Shown piece by piece: positions 25,793 to 34,661 of a stretch of DNA of 45,080 bases; position 1 is the first letter of the stretch; each line of letters opens with the position of its first letter. Under the pieces are notes generated by a model. It ran no database searches, had not been told where the DNA came from, and saw nothing but the letters and a program-made list of their open reading frames with translations. Source of the stretch: Alphaproteobacteria bacterium (GTDB taxonomy: Bacteria > Pseudomonadota > Alphaproteobacteria > RF32 > CAG-239); the NCBI GenBank assembly GCA_017444525.1, contig JAFSWL010000037.1, forward strand, positions 1 to 45,080, written 5' to 3'. Position numbers and translations under genes: made by a program.

Positions 25793-26614
25793 TTATTCAA
25801 AAATATCCTTACCTAAAAAATCTGTCATCAGCTTCTTTTTTTCAGAGGAGTCTACATCATCCATTTGTACTTTTATTTTAGCTGCGGCCTTTTTTTCGGC
25901 ATTTGCTTTTTTTTCAGCTTTGGCAACTTCTCGCGCCTTAATTTTATCTTGTCGCTTTATCTCAGCTTCCGCACGCGCAATATCTTTCAAACGTTGCAGC
26001 TCCGCCTTGACTTCCGCTTTGGTGAGTACAAATGTTTTGAAAAACTCCAAAGCAAATTTATAAATTATCGACTTACGTTTTTTTATATCATTATCCGTGA
26101 GCATCAATTTATCCTGTTCGCTCAAACCGGTATCAATAACAAAATCATAAACAGGCATGGCTCGATCAAACCATGGTCTTACCTGAATATTATCGGTTGC
26201 GTCAATATAAGGTGTATCACCGGTGCCGCTGGAATGTATGCGTGCCAAGGTGGTTTTACCGGAAGTTATTTCCAAAAATACTTCACTGGTACGCCAAGCT
26301 TCATGCTGTCCTTCAGTATTATAGAAATAACGATTATGAGCCCCGAAAGAAGTCAGAACATACAGCATTCCCTCCGCACCGAGGACTTTCTTTACAATCG
26401 GCACCACATAATATTTGGACTGACTGCATTGATGTGCTGCCTCATGCTGCGTTTCCGGCTTAGTTCCGGAAATTGTCCACCATACAACTGCAAATCGCTT
26501 GCGTCTAAAAATACCGCCGGTCGAAATAATACGAATACCCGAAAACTCTATTTCTTGATTGTATTGCTTTTTATAATGCGCTTCTACGTCTTGTTTTGAT
26601 ATTGCAATTGCCAT
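25793..26614 (-). CDS. Hypothetical protein with lysine/alanine-rich coiled-coil tail
   Basis: The 273-residue protein has an N-terminal domain of about 190 residues with no recognised family and no signal peptide. Its C-terminus (about 200-255) is a highly charged Lys/Ala/Glu helix with several KAEKKAN and EKKAAAK blocks, expected to form a coiled coil or long helix. It lies between the rpsA hairpin array and the lipoprotein on the same strand. A cytoplasmic nucleic-acid-associated role is possible from composition only. Confidence 0.55.
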   Translation of the reverse strand: MAIAISKQDVEAHYKKQYNQEIEFSGIRIISTGGIFRRKRFAVVWWTISGTKPETQHEAAHQCSQSKYYVVPIVKKVLGAEGMLYVLTSFGAHNRYFYNTEGQHEAWRTSEVFLEITSGKTTLARIHSSGTGDTPYIDATDNIQVRPWFDRAMPVYDFVIDTGLSEQDKLMLTDNDIKKRKSIIYKFALEFFKTFVLTKAEVKAELQRLKDIARAEAEIKRQDKIKAREVAKAEKKANAEKKAAAKIKVQMDDVDSSEKKKLMTDFLGKDIFE

Positions 26615-26659
26615 ATTTTTTTACCTCGAATGTGTTCAGCTTAAAATAAAAAATCAAAC

Positions 26660-26852
26660 TTTGCAAGAGCGTTTTGCGCGGTGTACAAGATATGCACTCA
26701 AAAAACTCGGATAACGCGGTAAATACGAAGGAAGTCTGTTTACGCGGTGTACACAAAAGGTACATAAGCAAAACTGCGCAGAATGGCTCCGATAGAAAAA
26801 GAGCGTTTTGCGCGGTGTACAAAAAGGTACATAAGCAAAACGCTCTTTGATT
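26660..26852 (-). repeat. Three imperfect GCGCGGTGTAC hairpin repeats after rpsA
   Basis: The core (G/A)CGCGGTGTAC occurs at 26676, 26742 and 26810, spaced 66 and 68 bp, with similar flanks (GTACATAAGCAAAAC after the second and third). The third copy forms a complete hairpin and the first two are partial. It looks like duplication of a terminator. Confidence 0.7.
26796..26848 (-). terminator. rpsA terminator hairpin
   Basis: On the minus strand a 14-bp stem (AAAGAGCGTTTTGC/GCAAAACGCTCTTT) encloses a second 6-bp stem (GTGTAC/GTACAT, one G-T) and ends in a T-run. It follows the rpsA stop by about 26 bp. Confidence 0.8.
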
Positions 26853-26874
26853 AGCGGACCATTATCCGCAGTTT

Positions 26875-28557
26875 TTAGTTGGCTTTTTTCAAGGCCTCAC
26901 CCAAAGCCTCTCCGAGCGAAGAACCGCCGGAAGTGTTAGAATATTCTTCCAGAACTTTCTTTTCTTCATCTACTTCGAGAGCCTTGATTGACAAGCCGAT
27001 TTTAACATTTTTCTTGTCAACCGAGGTTACTTTAGCTTCTACGGTGTCGCCTTCGTTGAAGTTAGCCGGATTTTGCAAAGCTTTATCTTTGGAAAGATCC
27101 GCTTTTTTAATTACGGCGTTCAAACCTTCAACTTCAACCGTAATGCCTTTATCATCAACAGCCTTGACCACAGCCTTTACGGTATCGCCCTTCTTAATAT
27201 TGGCGAGTGCCTGATTTACGCTGTCTTCGGAAAGCTGCTTAATACCGAGGCTGATGCGTTCTTTTTCAACATCAACATCGATGATTTTGGCTTCAATTTC
27301 CTGACCTTTGGTGTAGTCTTTAACAGCTTCTTCGCCGGACTTTTCCCAAGAGATGTCAGACAAGTGAATCATACCGTCGATTTCATCGGTTAAGCCGATA
27401 AACAAACCGAATTCGGTAATGTTCTTGATTTTGCCGGTAATAACCGAGCCGACCGGATGCTCATCAACATAAGCTGCCCACGGGTTCGGTTGGCATTGTT
27501 TAATGCCGAGGCTGATACGACGTTTGTCGGCATCAACTTCCAAAACCTTAACTTCAACTTCTTCCGAAGTGGAAACGATTTTGCCCGGATGAACGTTCTT
27601 TCTGGTCCAGCTCATTTCAGAAACGTGTACCAAACCTTCGATACCGTCTTCGAGTTCAACAAACGCGCCGTAATCGGTAATATTGGTGACTTTACCTTTA
27701 TAAACTTCATCAACTTTATACTTATCGGCAACTGCTTGCCACGGGTCGTTTTCAAGCTGTTTCATACCGAGGCTGATACGTTGTGTATCTTCGTTGAAAC
27801 GAATCACCTGAACTTTAACGTTTTGACCAACCGTCAAAACTTCGGCCGGATGATTGATACGTTTCCAAGAAATATCGGTAACGTGCAACAAACCGTCAAC
27901 GCCGCCCAAGTCAATAAACGCACCGTAATCGGTAATGTTTTTAACCACACCGTCAAGGATAGCACCCTCTTTGATGCCGTCAATCAATTCGGCACGAGCT
28001 TCAGCTCTGGTTTCTTCCAGAACAACACGGCGCGAAACCACGATGTTGCCTCTGATTTTATCCATTTTCAAAATTTGGAACGGTTGCGAAATACCCATAA
28101 GCGGAGTAATGTCTCTAATCGGGCGAATATCGATTTGCGAACCCGGCAAGAAAGCGATTGCGCCGTTCAAATCAACCGTAAAGCCGCCTTTTACGCGACC
28201 GAAAATGATACCGTTAACACGTTCGCCGGCGTTCATGGATTTTTCTAAGTCAACCCATACTTCTTCACGGCGAGCTTTTTCACGAGAAAGTACAATGTTG
28301 CCGTCTTTGTCTTCATATCTGTCAACCAAAACTTCAACCACATCGCCGACTTTAAGTTCCGGATTGGTGCCGAATTCGCGTACCGGAATGTTGCCCTCAG
28401 ATTTAAGGCCGACATCAACCGTAACATAATCATCGGAAATTCTAACGATTGTACCTTTAACAACGGTACCCAAGATGCCGTTTTCACCGAATTGTTCGTT
28501 CAATAAATCTTCGAAATTCTCGGTCATTTCCGGCATTTTAAATTCTGTATTTGTCAT
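26875..28557 (-). CDS. rpsA: 30S ribosomal protein S1
   Basis: The 560-residue protein consists of six S1/OB repeats, clearest as GVDGLLHVTDISWKRINHP, DGIEGLVHVSEMSWTRK and DEIDGMIHLSDISWEKSGE, with the spaced RISLGMKQ endings. It binds mRNA leaders on the 30S subunit and helps initiate translation. Neither cmk nor ihfB, frequent neighbours, is next to it; divergent unknown genes flank it. Length equals that of E. coli S1. A good promoter lies upstream. Confidence 0.97.
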   Translation of the reverse strand: MTNTEFKMPEMTENFEDLLNEQFGENGILGTVVKGTIVRISDDYVTVDVGLKSEGNIPVREFGTNPELKVGDVVEVLVDRYEDKDGNIVLSREKARREEVWVDLEKSMNAGERVNGIIFGRVKGGFTVDLNGAIAFLPGSQIDIRPIRDITPLMGISQPFQILKMDKIRGNIVVSRRVVLEETRAEARAELIDGIKEGAILDGVVKNITDYGAFIDLGGVDGLLHVTDISWKRINHPAEVLTVGQNVKVQVIRFNEDTQRISLGMKQLENDPWQAVADKYKVDEVYKGKVTNITDYGAFVELEDGIEGLVHVSEMSWTRKNVHPGKIVSTSEEVEVKVLEVDADKRRISLGIKQCQPNPWAAYVDEHPVGSVITGKIKNITEFGLFIGLTDEIDGMIHLSDISWEKSGEEAVKDYTKGQEIEAKIIDVDVEKERISLGIKQLSEDSVNQALANIKKGDTVKAVVKAVDDKGITVEVEGLNAVIKKADLSKDKALQNPANFNEGDTVEAKVTSVDKKNVKIGLSIKALEVDEEKKVLEEYSNTSGGSSLGEALGEALKKAN

Positions 28558-28659
28558 ATAAATTTAGTTTTCAAAAAATTGCCAACTTTCATAAAAGCGG
28601 ACTTGTGCGAGGTTAAACAACAGCCGTTTATAAGCGCACCCTTATCAACAACTGCCTTT

Positions 28660-28687
28660 CTTATACACAAAAAATATTATTTTTCAA
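28660..28687 (-). promoter_or_regulatory. Sigma-70-type promoter of rpsA
   Basis: On the minus strand TTGAAA (28682-28687) and TATAAG (28660-28665) are 16 bp apart. A leader of about 95 nt would precede the rpsA ATG. Confidence 0.5.
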
Positions 28688-28817
28688 GTGTTTTTTTACG
28701 CGTTTTACAGATATTTTATACAGATGCCGAAACAACAAAATCCGCCCGAAGCTGTTATGCGTAGGGGGTGTTAGGAGTGTTACAGATAAGTCTGTGCGAG
28801 TTTAAATTATAGAGAGT

Positions 28818-29234
28818 ATGAAGAAATCATTGATTTTTGTTTCTCTGGTATCGTTTCTGGCAGGTGGTCTGACTATGACACGGTTCTATCAGCCAGAAAA
28901 GGCAGATAGCGAGGATAATAACCTCGTATCGGTTAACTGTACCGTTGTAGAAAACGATGCTGTCACCATCAAGTTTACCGAAGTGTGCCGTTATCGACAC
29001 TCGGTAACGATGGAGCGATCTATTAAACCCACTACTGAGTGGAAGATCGTTGGCGAGCAGGCTTCTGCCTCCGGAGAGGGCTATTTCCCTCCCCAGTGGG
29101 GAAAACCGATTGCCTTTAAGCAGTCATCTGCTTCCGAGGAAGTCTTTGTGACCGTCCATGCGGATGGCACAGAGAAGGTAACCCCTATAAAGGAGGCGTT
29201 AGCTCGTACGTGGTCGTCTGCCGAGGTAAATTAA
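28818..29234 (+). CDS. Hypothetical exported protein
   Basis: The 138-residue protein has an N-terminal hydrophobic segment (MKKSLIFVSLVSFLAGGLTM) that could be a signal peptide or anchor, followed by a soluble domain with two cysteines. It ends before a terminator. Codon choice (many CC-ending and GC-rich codons such as in the FPPQWGKP segment) differs from its AT-rich neighbours, which may indicate transfer. A GAGAG site precedes the ATG. No family recognised. Confidence 0.6.
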   Translation: MKKSLIFVSLVSFLAGGLTMTRFYQPEKADSEDNNLVSVNCTVVENDAVTIKFTEVCRYRHSVTMERSIKPTTEWKIVGEQASASGEGYFPPQWGKPIAFKQSSASEEVFVTVHADGTEKVTPIKEALARTWSSAEVN

Positions 29235-29254
29235 TATTCTCTAATTTAAAAAAG

Positions 29255-29293
29255 TCCGCGGTTTTGTTTCAAAAACAGAGCCGCGGATTTTTT
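29255..29293 (+). terminator. Terminator after the exported protein gene
   Basis: A 7-bp stem TCCGCGG/CCGCGGA encloses a smaller TTTTG/CAAAA hairpin and ends in a run of seven T's. It also faces the minus-strand ferritin-like gene. Confidence 0.8.
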
Positions 29294-29300
29294 TATATCC

Positions 29301-29795
29301 TTATTCCTTACAAGTCTGTTCAATGTCGGCAAGGAAGTCTTCTAATTCCTGCTCGTGTTCAATTTCTTCTTTTAATATTTTCTCGGAAATGCGATAAGTT
29401 TCATAATCACGTCCGTGTGTCAAATCGCAGATCCCCTCATAACGTCCGACAGCACAGCGCTCTGCCTCTAAATTATCATGCAAAAGCCCCACGACATTAA
29501 AGTTGCTCGGCGTGATATATTTACAGTGCGCCAATTCGTTCCAACTCATCGGCTCCAATACCGGCACTCCTCCTAATTGAATAATCCTGTCTGCCAGCCA
29601 ATCGGCATGTTTCAATTCCTCCGCCGCGTGTTCTTCAAACTCTGCAACAATCGCCGGACGTTCTTGTCCGTAAGCAACTTTCGCTGCTACCCAATATTGA
29701 TAATAAGCCAGCCATTCTTCCGCATATGCTTCGTTTAATACTTTAAGCAAATTATCCAAATCGGTACGCACAATTTTTTTTGCCATTTCTCCCAT
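29301..29795 (-). CDS. Ferritin-like (bacterioferritin/DPSL-type) protein
   Basis: The 164-residue protein is a four-helix ferritin-like protein. Metal ligands appear in order as EEWLAYYQY, EFEEHAAEELKHA, NLEAERCAVGRYE and EEIEHEQELEDF, the pattern of a diiron ferritin or Dps-like protein. It would oxidise and store iron or detoxify peroxide. I start at MGEMAKK (29795), since an AGGAG site lies 8 nt upstream, not at the longer frame. It is divergent from rpe. Confidence 0.82.
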   Translation of the reverse strand: MGEMAKKIVRTDLDNLLKVLNEAYAEEWLAYYQYWVAAKVAYGQERPAIVAEFEEHAAEELKHADWLADRIIQLGGVPVLEPMSWNELAHCKYITPSNFNVVGLLHDNLEAERCAVGRYEGICDLTHGRDYETYRISEKILKEEIEHEQELEDFLADIEQTCKE

Positions 29796-29918
29796 TGATT
29801 TTCTCCTTTTACATTTATTATACGTCGCAGAGATAATCATTGTATTGCAAAAATCAATAATGGAATTTTACGACATATTAACTTTCGTCGACTATATTGC
29901 AAAACAAAGGAGAATGCG

Positions 29919-30569
29919 ATGATTTTAGTTGCACCGAGTTTACTTGCCGCCGATTATGGCCGTTTGCATCAGCAAATCCGTATGGTTGAGGACGCTAAAG
30001 CCGACTGGCTGCATTTTGATATTATGGACGGGCATTTTGTACCGAACTTGAGTTACGGTGCCGATTTAGTGCGGCAAATGCGTCCGGTCAGCACATTGTT
30101 CTTCGATGTACATCTGATGGTTGAAGAGCCACTCAATTTTCTGCCGATGTTTGAACATTGCGGTGCCGACCAAATCACGGTACATTATGAGGCTTGCTCC
30201 AATTTGCCGACGGTTATCGACTGTATTCGGCAACAGCATATTAAAGCCGGAGTTTCAATCAAGCCGGATACACCGGTTAAGTTGCTAAATCCGTATCTGG
30301 ACAGCATAGACAATATCTTAATTATGACGGTTGAACCGGGGTTCGGCGGACAGAATTTTATGCCTGAAACGCTTACAAAAATAAAAGAAACAGCACAGCT
30401 TATAGGCGATCGTGCCATAACACTTGAAGTCGACGGCGGCATAAATCCGCAAACCGCAGAATTATGTTTTGAAAACGGAGCTGATGTGTTTGTGGCCGGA
30501 AACGCAATTTTTAAGGCACAGAATCCAGCAGAGATTATCAGACAACTGCATCAATTGGGAGAAAAATGA
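29919..30569 (+). CDS. rpe: Ribulose-phosphate 3-epimerase
   Basis: The 216-residue protein is a TIM barrel with the Rpe motifs APSLLAADYGRL, HFDIMDGHFVPNLSYG, VHLMVEEP, MTVEPGFGGQNFMPETL and EVDGGINPQTA. It interconverts ribulose 5-phosphate and xylulose 5-phosphate in the pentose phosphate pathway. A clear AAGGAGA site precedes the ATG. It ends in TGA, overlapping the ATG of the following regulator by 4 nt, so the two are translationally coupled; this also shows that TGA is a real stop codon here. Confidence 0.96.
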   Translation: MILVAPSLLAADYGRLHQQIRMVEDAKADWLHFDIMDGHFVPNLSYGADLVRQMRPVSTLFFDVHLMVEEPLNFLPMFEHCGADQITVHYEACSNLPTVIDCIRQQHIKAGVSIKPDTPVKLLNPYLDSIDNILIMTVEPGFGGQNFMPETLTKIKETAQLIGDRAITLEVDGGINPQTAELCFENGADVFVAGNAIFKAQNPAEIIRQLHQLGEK

Positions 30570-31267
30570 TGGCTAAAATTTTGATTGTGGAAGATGAACA
30601 GGCTATATCGGTATTGCTCAAATATAATCTGGAAAAAGCCGGTTATGAAACAATTTGCGTGGCGCAAGGAAATAAAGTTCTGCCGACTGTTGAAAAAAAT
30701 ACACCGTCGCTTATTCTGCTTGATTGGATGCTGCCGGAAATATCCGGTTTAGAATTATGCAAAATTATTCGCAACAATCCGGATTTGAAAAATGTACCGA
30801 TTATAATGTTGACTGCTAAAGGTCAAGAAGAAGACAAGGTAGCCGGTCTTTCCGCCGGCGCCGATGATTATGTTACCAAACCGTTTTCCATTCCGGAACT
30901 GTTGGCACGCATCCAGACCAATCTGCGGCGCGCCGGCAATATAGCATCAGCAATCAAAAAAGAATACGTTTTTCGTGATATTGTGCTGAAAAGCAACGAG
31001 AAAAAAGTTTTTCGCGGTGAAAATTATATTCAGCTCGGTCCGACCGAATTTCGTATTCTGCAGCTTTTAATCTCTAACCCGACACAGGTATTTTCTCGCG
31101 ATGAAGTATTGAAAACCGTGTGGGGTAACAGTATTTATGTGGAGCCGCGCACTGTAGATGTGCATATCCGCCGCTTGCGTAAAGCCCTTAACGAATTCGG
31201 TCCCGATTATATCCGCACCATTCGCTCAACCGGCTATTCGCTTGATGACCATCAGATTGAAGAATAA
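30566..31267 (+). CDS. OmpR/PhoB-family response regulator
   Basis: The 233-residue protein has a receiver domain with the acidic pocket DE (EDEQ), the phosphoacceptor aspartate in LILLDWMLPEI and the lysine in DDYVTKPF. A C-terminal winged-helix domain follows, ending VDVHIRRLRKALNEFG and RTIRSTGYSL, strongly PhoB-like. No histidine kinase is next to it, and coupling to rpe is unusual. Target genes and partner are unknown, so I leave the symbol out. Confidence 0.88.
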   Translation: MMAKILIVEDEQAISVLLKYNLEKAGYETICVAQGNKVLPTVEKNTPSLILLDWMLPEISGLELCKIIRNNPDLKNVPIIMLTAKGQEEDKVAGLSAGADDYVTKPFSIPELLARIQTNLRRAGNIASAIKKEYVFRDIVLKSNEKKVFRGENYIQLGPTEFRILQLLISNPTQVFSRDEVLKTVWGNSIYVEPRTVDVHIRRLRKALNEFGPDYIRTIRSTGYSLDDHQIEE

Positions 31268-31268
31268 T

Positions 31269-34200
31269 CTATTTTTTATTTTCATACATGGCGGCGGCGC
31301 TGATATAATCAAACTTACCGCTGCCGAGCAACGGCGGATTTGCTGTATAAATTATCTCGCGCGGAATCCATAATTCGCTGACACCTTGCTTTTGAAAATA
31401 CTTTTTGATTTCGGCGACACTTGCTTTATCGCTCGCCGTTATCAACACCAGCTTTTCGCCTTTCTTTTCGTCTTCAACTGCAATAATTCCTTGTTTAACG
31501 TCAGGATACAGCGCATCTAAGAGTTGATCCACTGCCGTCAATGACACCATTTCTCCGCCGATTTTAGCAAAGCGTTTGGCGCGTCCGCAAATCGAAACAA
31601 AACCATCTTTATCAATACTGACAATATCGCCGGTGTCGTACCATTCATCGGCCTTATCCAAAATCCTAGGTTTATCGGCGCGCATATAGCCGAGCATCAC
31701 GTTATCGCCCTTAACCAACAGCCGACCACCCTCTGCAACGCCATTTACCTGCTGTAGCCGATATTCAATATGCGGCAACAAACGTCCGACCGTATTTTCT
31801 TTATAAAACATCGGAGTGTTAACCGCAAGTACCGGAGAAGTTTCGGTGGTGCCGTACCCCTCTAAAATTCGTACTCCGAATTTTTTCATCCACAGTTCGG
31901 CTGTGCGGGTTTTCAATTTTTCACCGCCGACCACGGCAAAACGCACCGAAAAAAAGTCGTACGGATGAGCGCGTCGACCATAGCCGTATAAAAATGTGTC
32001 GGTACCGAGAATCGCTGTAGCTTGCAAACTGTAAGCAATTTCAGGAATAATACGATAATGTAACGGTGAAGGATAAAAATACGTTTTGACTCCGTTCAGC
32101 ATCGGTAAGATCGTACCCACAGTCAATCCGAAAGAGTGAAACATCGGCAACGCGTTCAAAATCACATCGCGACTGGTAAACGGAACCACCAAGTGAATTT
32201 GCGTTACATTGCATAACAAATTGCGATGCGAAAGCACTACACCTTTAGGTAGTCCCTCCGAACCGGAAGTAAATAATATTGCCGCTGTATCGGTACTTTT
32301 GGCAGTAGATTTGTGGCGTATAATATAATTTAGCAGACCTTTCAGTTTATCCGATAAACTTATTTTTGCCGCAATATCTTCCAAATACAGCAATTCGCAT
32401 TCAGCCTTTCGAATGCACTGTTCCAAGCGCTCCAGTTTGCCCTGCTCAATGAATTTATGTGCCGTTATAATTTTTTTCAAACCTACAGTTTTCAGACAAG
32501 AAATAAATTGTTTGTCGCCCAGTGAAAAATTAAGCATTACCGGAATTTTATCGCGACTTTGCAAAGCCCAAAAGCTCACTAGACCGGCCAAGCTGTTAGG
32601 CAACAAAATTCCAACTTTGTTCTCCTGCTTTGTCAGCTTATCAAATAAAGTACTCAGCACATAAGTTTTTAAGAGTAATTGTTTATAATTCAGAGTTTTT
32701 CCGCCGATATCGGTTGCCAAAGGCTGTGTTGAACCGTATTTCTTCTCCGCGGACAACAGTGAATTAAACAGCGGCATATTGTATTTTTCAGTAACATACA
32801 TCATTTCGTTTAGCATATCGTGCAACTGCAGTGCCGCTTTTTGGCGGCGTTCGCGTGCCGATGTATCAGCCGCAGTTTTAATCTGGCGAGGCGGTAAAAT
32901 AGTCAGAGTTATTGACGGGAAATAATGTGCTTTTACCAAACTTTTTATATATGAAAATTTAGAATATTGTGCGCCGTCAATACGCACCGGCACAATCTTG
33001 GCACCGGTCTTTTGAGCAACAACTCCGGTACCTTCATAGATTTTCATTAAAGTTCCGGTTACACTGATGCGCCCTTCCGGAAAGATCATTACCGTACGTC
33101 CCTGATTAATCACATCCATCAAAGTACGCAAAGCCAAAGGACTGGCCGGATTAAGCGGGCAAAAATGCACTAGGCCGTCAAGCATTTTTATATACCATTT
33201 TTGCCCCCATGTTTCATCAATAGCAAAAGTAATTTTGCGCGGCAAATATACAGCCACCAAAATCCCATCTAGCAACGATATATGGTTTGCCACAACCAGA
33301 GTACGCGATTTCGAATTTTCAAAGTTTTCCAAGCCGTTGACTTTTACCCGATACATAGTTCCCAGTATTATATATAATAAAGAGCGGACCAATGAATCCG
33401 GTAAAAGTTTGGCAATATAACAAGCCATTAATAAACTCAACACCGCCATCACTAAAAACAAGTCAACAATTTCCAGCCCCAGAGACAACAATGCTACCGA
33501 ACCGAGTGCAACCGATACCATCGCTAATGAATTGATAATATTGTTACCGGCAATTATCGAAGCCACACTTTTTTGGGGAGCACGCTTTTGCATCAGAGCA
33601 TTAAGCGGAACCACATAAACACCGCCGGCACAGGCAAACAAAAAGAAAAACAGCAACAAACCGAATCCTCGCGGCATAACTGCAAAACGAGCAAGAGATA
33701 AAGTTTCAGCAGGAGCTGTAAAGCCTGATGCCAAGAAGTATATGACAAAGGCGCATACACTCATGCAAAAAGCACTGAGCGGCACATACAAAACCGAAAC
33801 TCTGCCTTTCAGTATTTTATTGCACAGCAGTGAGCCTACTCCAACTCCTATAGAAAATAAAATAAGACACAACGTAACGACTTCCTGTTCGGTGTTCAAA
33901 ACTTTGCTGCACAGCGGAAATACATTAGTCAAAACAAATGCGCCGAGCATCCAGAACCAGCTAGCACCGAGAATGGCACGAAAAATTATTATATGTGAGC
34001 GTATCAGTCGATAGTTATCACTAATTTGCTTAAACAAATTAAAATTTATTCGCAAATTTTCATCCGCACCGGAGGCATTCGGAATTTTATATGCGGCAGC
34101 CATGCCAATCAACGAACATATTATCAACAACGCAATACTGGCATTTACCGATAGCACCGTACCCAAAATTGTACCGAGTATAATAGAAATATAAGTGCTG

Positions 34201-34643
34201 CCTTCGACATAGGCATTGCCAGCAATCAATTCATCCTGACGCAGAAGCTGAGGGAGCAATGCATATTTAATCGGCCCGAAAAATGTTGATTGTGTTCCCA
34301 TAAAAAACAAAATCAAAATCAACAACGGTATACTTTTGGTTATAAAAACAGCACCGGCACCAATCATTAAAGCAAACTCGGTTACTTTCAAAACCCGCAC
34401 CAATACAGCTCGATTATATTTATCGGCAATTAAACCGGCCAAGGCCGAAAACAAAAAATACGGCAAAATAAAAACACCGGCAATAATGTTTGAATATATA
34501 CCTGAAACTTGCTCATCAGCCCCCATCTTAAATGCTACAAAAGTCAACAACGTCGTTTTAAACAGATTATCATTCAATGCACCGAAAAACTGCGTAATCA
34601 GGAGCGGCATAAAGCGCATTCCTTTCCATAAATCTTTTGTCAT
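31269..34643 (-). CDS. aas: LplT-like MFS / PlsC / acyl-ACP synthetase fusion (Aas type)
   Basis: The 1124-residue protein joins three parts. First is an MFS transporter (about 1-410; LITQFFGALNDNLFKTTLLT is the LplT-like start). Next is a PlsC-type acyltransferase (about 425-620; the NHISLLD motif and FPEGRIS). Last is an AMP-forming acyl-ACP synthetase (about 640-1124; LFTSGSEGLPKGVVLSHRN, EGYGTTETSPV and YDTGDIVSIDKDG). This corresponds to flipping of lysophospholipid into the cytoplasm and its reacylation by acyl-ACP. Fused versions are known in some Proteobacteria. It converges with the response regulator 1 bp apart. Confidence 0.9.
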   Translation of the reverse strand: MTKDLWKGMRFMPLLITQFFGALNDNLFKTTLLTFVAFKMGADEQVSGIYSNIIAGVFILPYFLFSALAGLIADKYNRAVLVRVLKVTEFALMIGAGAVFITKSIPLLILILFFMGTQSTFFGPIKYALLPQLLRQDELIAGNAYVEGSTYISIILGTILGTVLSVNASIALLIICSLIGMAAAYKIPNASGADENLRINFNLFKQISDNYRLIRSHIIIFRAILGASWFWMLGAFVLTNVFPLCSKVLNTEQEVVTLCLILFSIGVGVGSLLCNKILKGRVSVLYVPLSAFCMSVCAFVIYFLASGFTAPAETLSLARFAVMPRGFGLLLFFFLFACAGGVYVVPLNALMQKRAPQKSVASIIAGNNIINSLAMVSVALGSVALLSLGLEIVDLFLVMAVLSLLMACYIAKLLPDSLVRSLLYIILGTMYRVKVNGLENFENSKSRTLVVANHISLLDGILVAVYLPRKITFAIDETWGQKWYIKMLDGLVHFCPLNPASPLALRTLMDVINQGRTVMIFPEGRISVTGTLMKIYEGTGVVAQKTGAKIVPVRIDGAQYSKFSYIKSLVKAHYFPSITLTILPPRQIKTAADTSARERRQKAALQLHDMLNEMMYVTEKYNMPLFNSLLSAEKKYGSTQPLATDIGGKTLNYKQLLLKTYVLSTLFDKLTKQENKVGILLPNSLAGLVSFWALQSRDKIPVMLNFSLGDKQFISCLKTVGLKKIITAHKFIEQGKLERLEQCIRKAECELLYLEDIAAKISLSDKLKGLLNYIIRHKSTAKSTDTAAILFTSGSEGLPKGVVLSHRNLLCNVTQIHLVVPFTSRDVILNALPMFHSFGLTVGTILPMLNGVKTYFYPSPLHYRIIPEIAYSLQATAILGTDTFLYGYGRRAHPYDFFSVRFAVVGGEKLKTRTAELWMKKFGVRILEGYGTTETSPVLAVNTPMFYKENTVGRLLPHIEYRLQQVNGVAEGGRLLVKGDNVMLGYMRADKPRILDKADEWYDTGDIVSIDKDGFVSICGRAKRFAKIGGEMVSLTAVDQLLDALYPDVKQGIIAVEDEKKGEKLVLITASDKASVAEIKKYFQKQGVSELWIPREIIYTANPPLLGSGKFDYISAAAMYENKK

Positions 34644-34661
34644 ACATACCTCATTTTGAAA

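Noticed and set aside
26571-26822. Minus-strand frame of 83 codons over the rpsA hairpin repeats
   Set aside because: Its repeated CTPRK peptides are a translation of the hairpin repeats, and it overlaps the start of the neighbouring gene.
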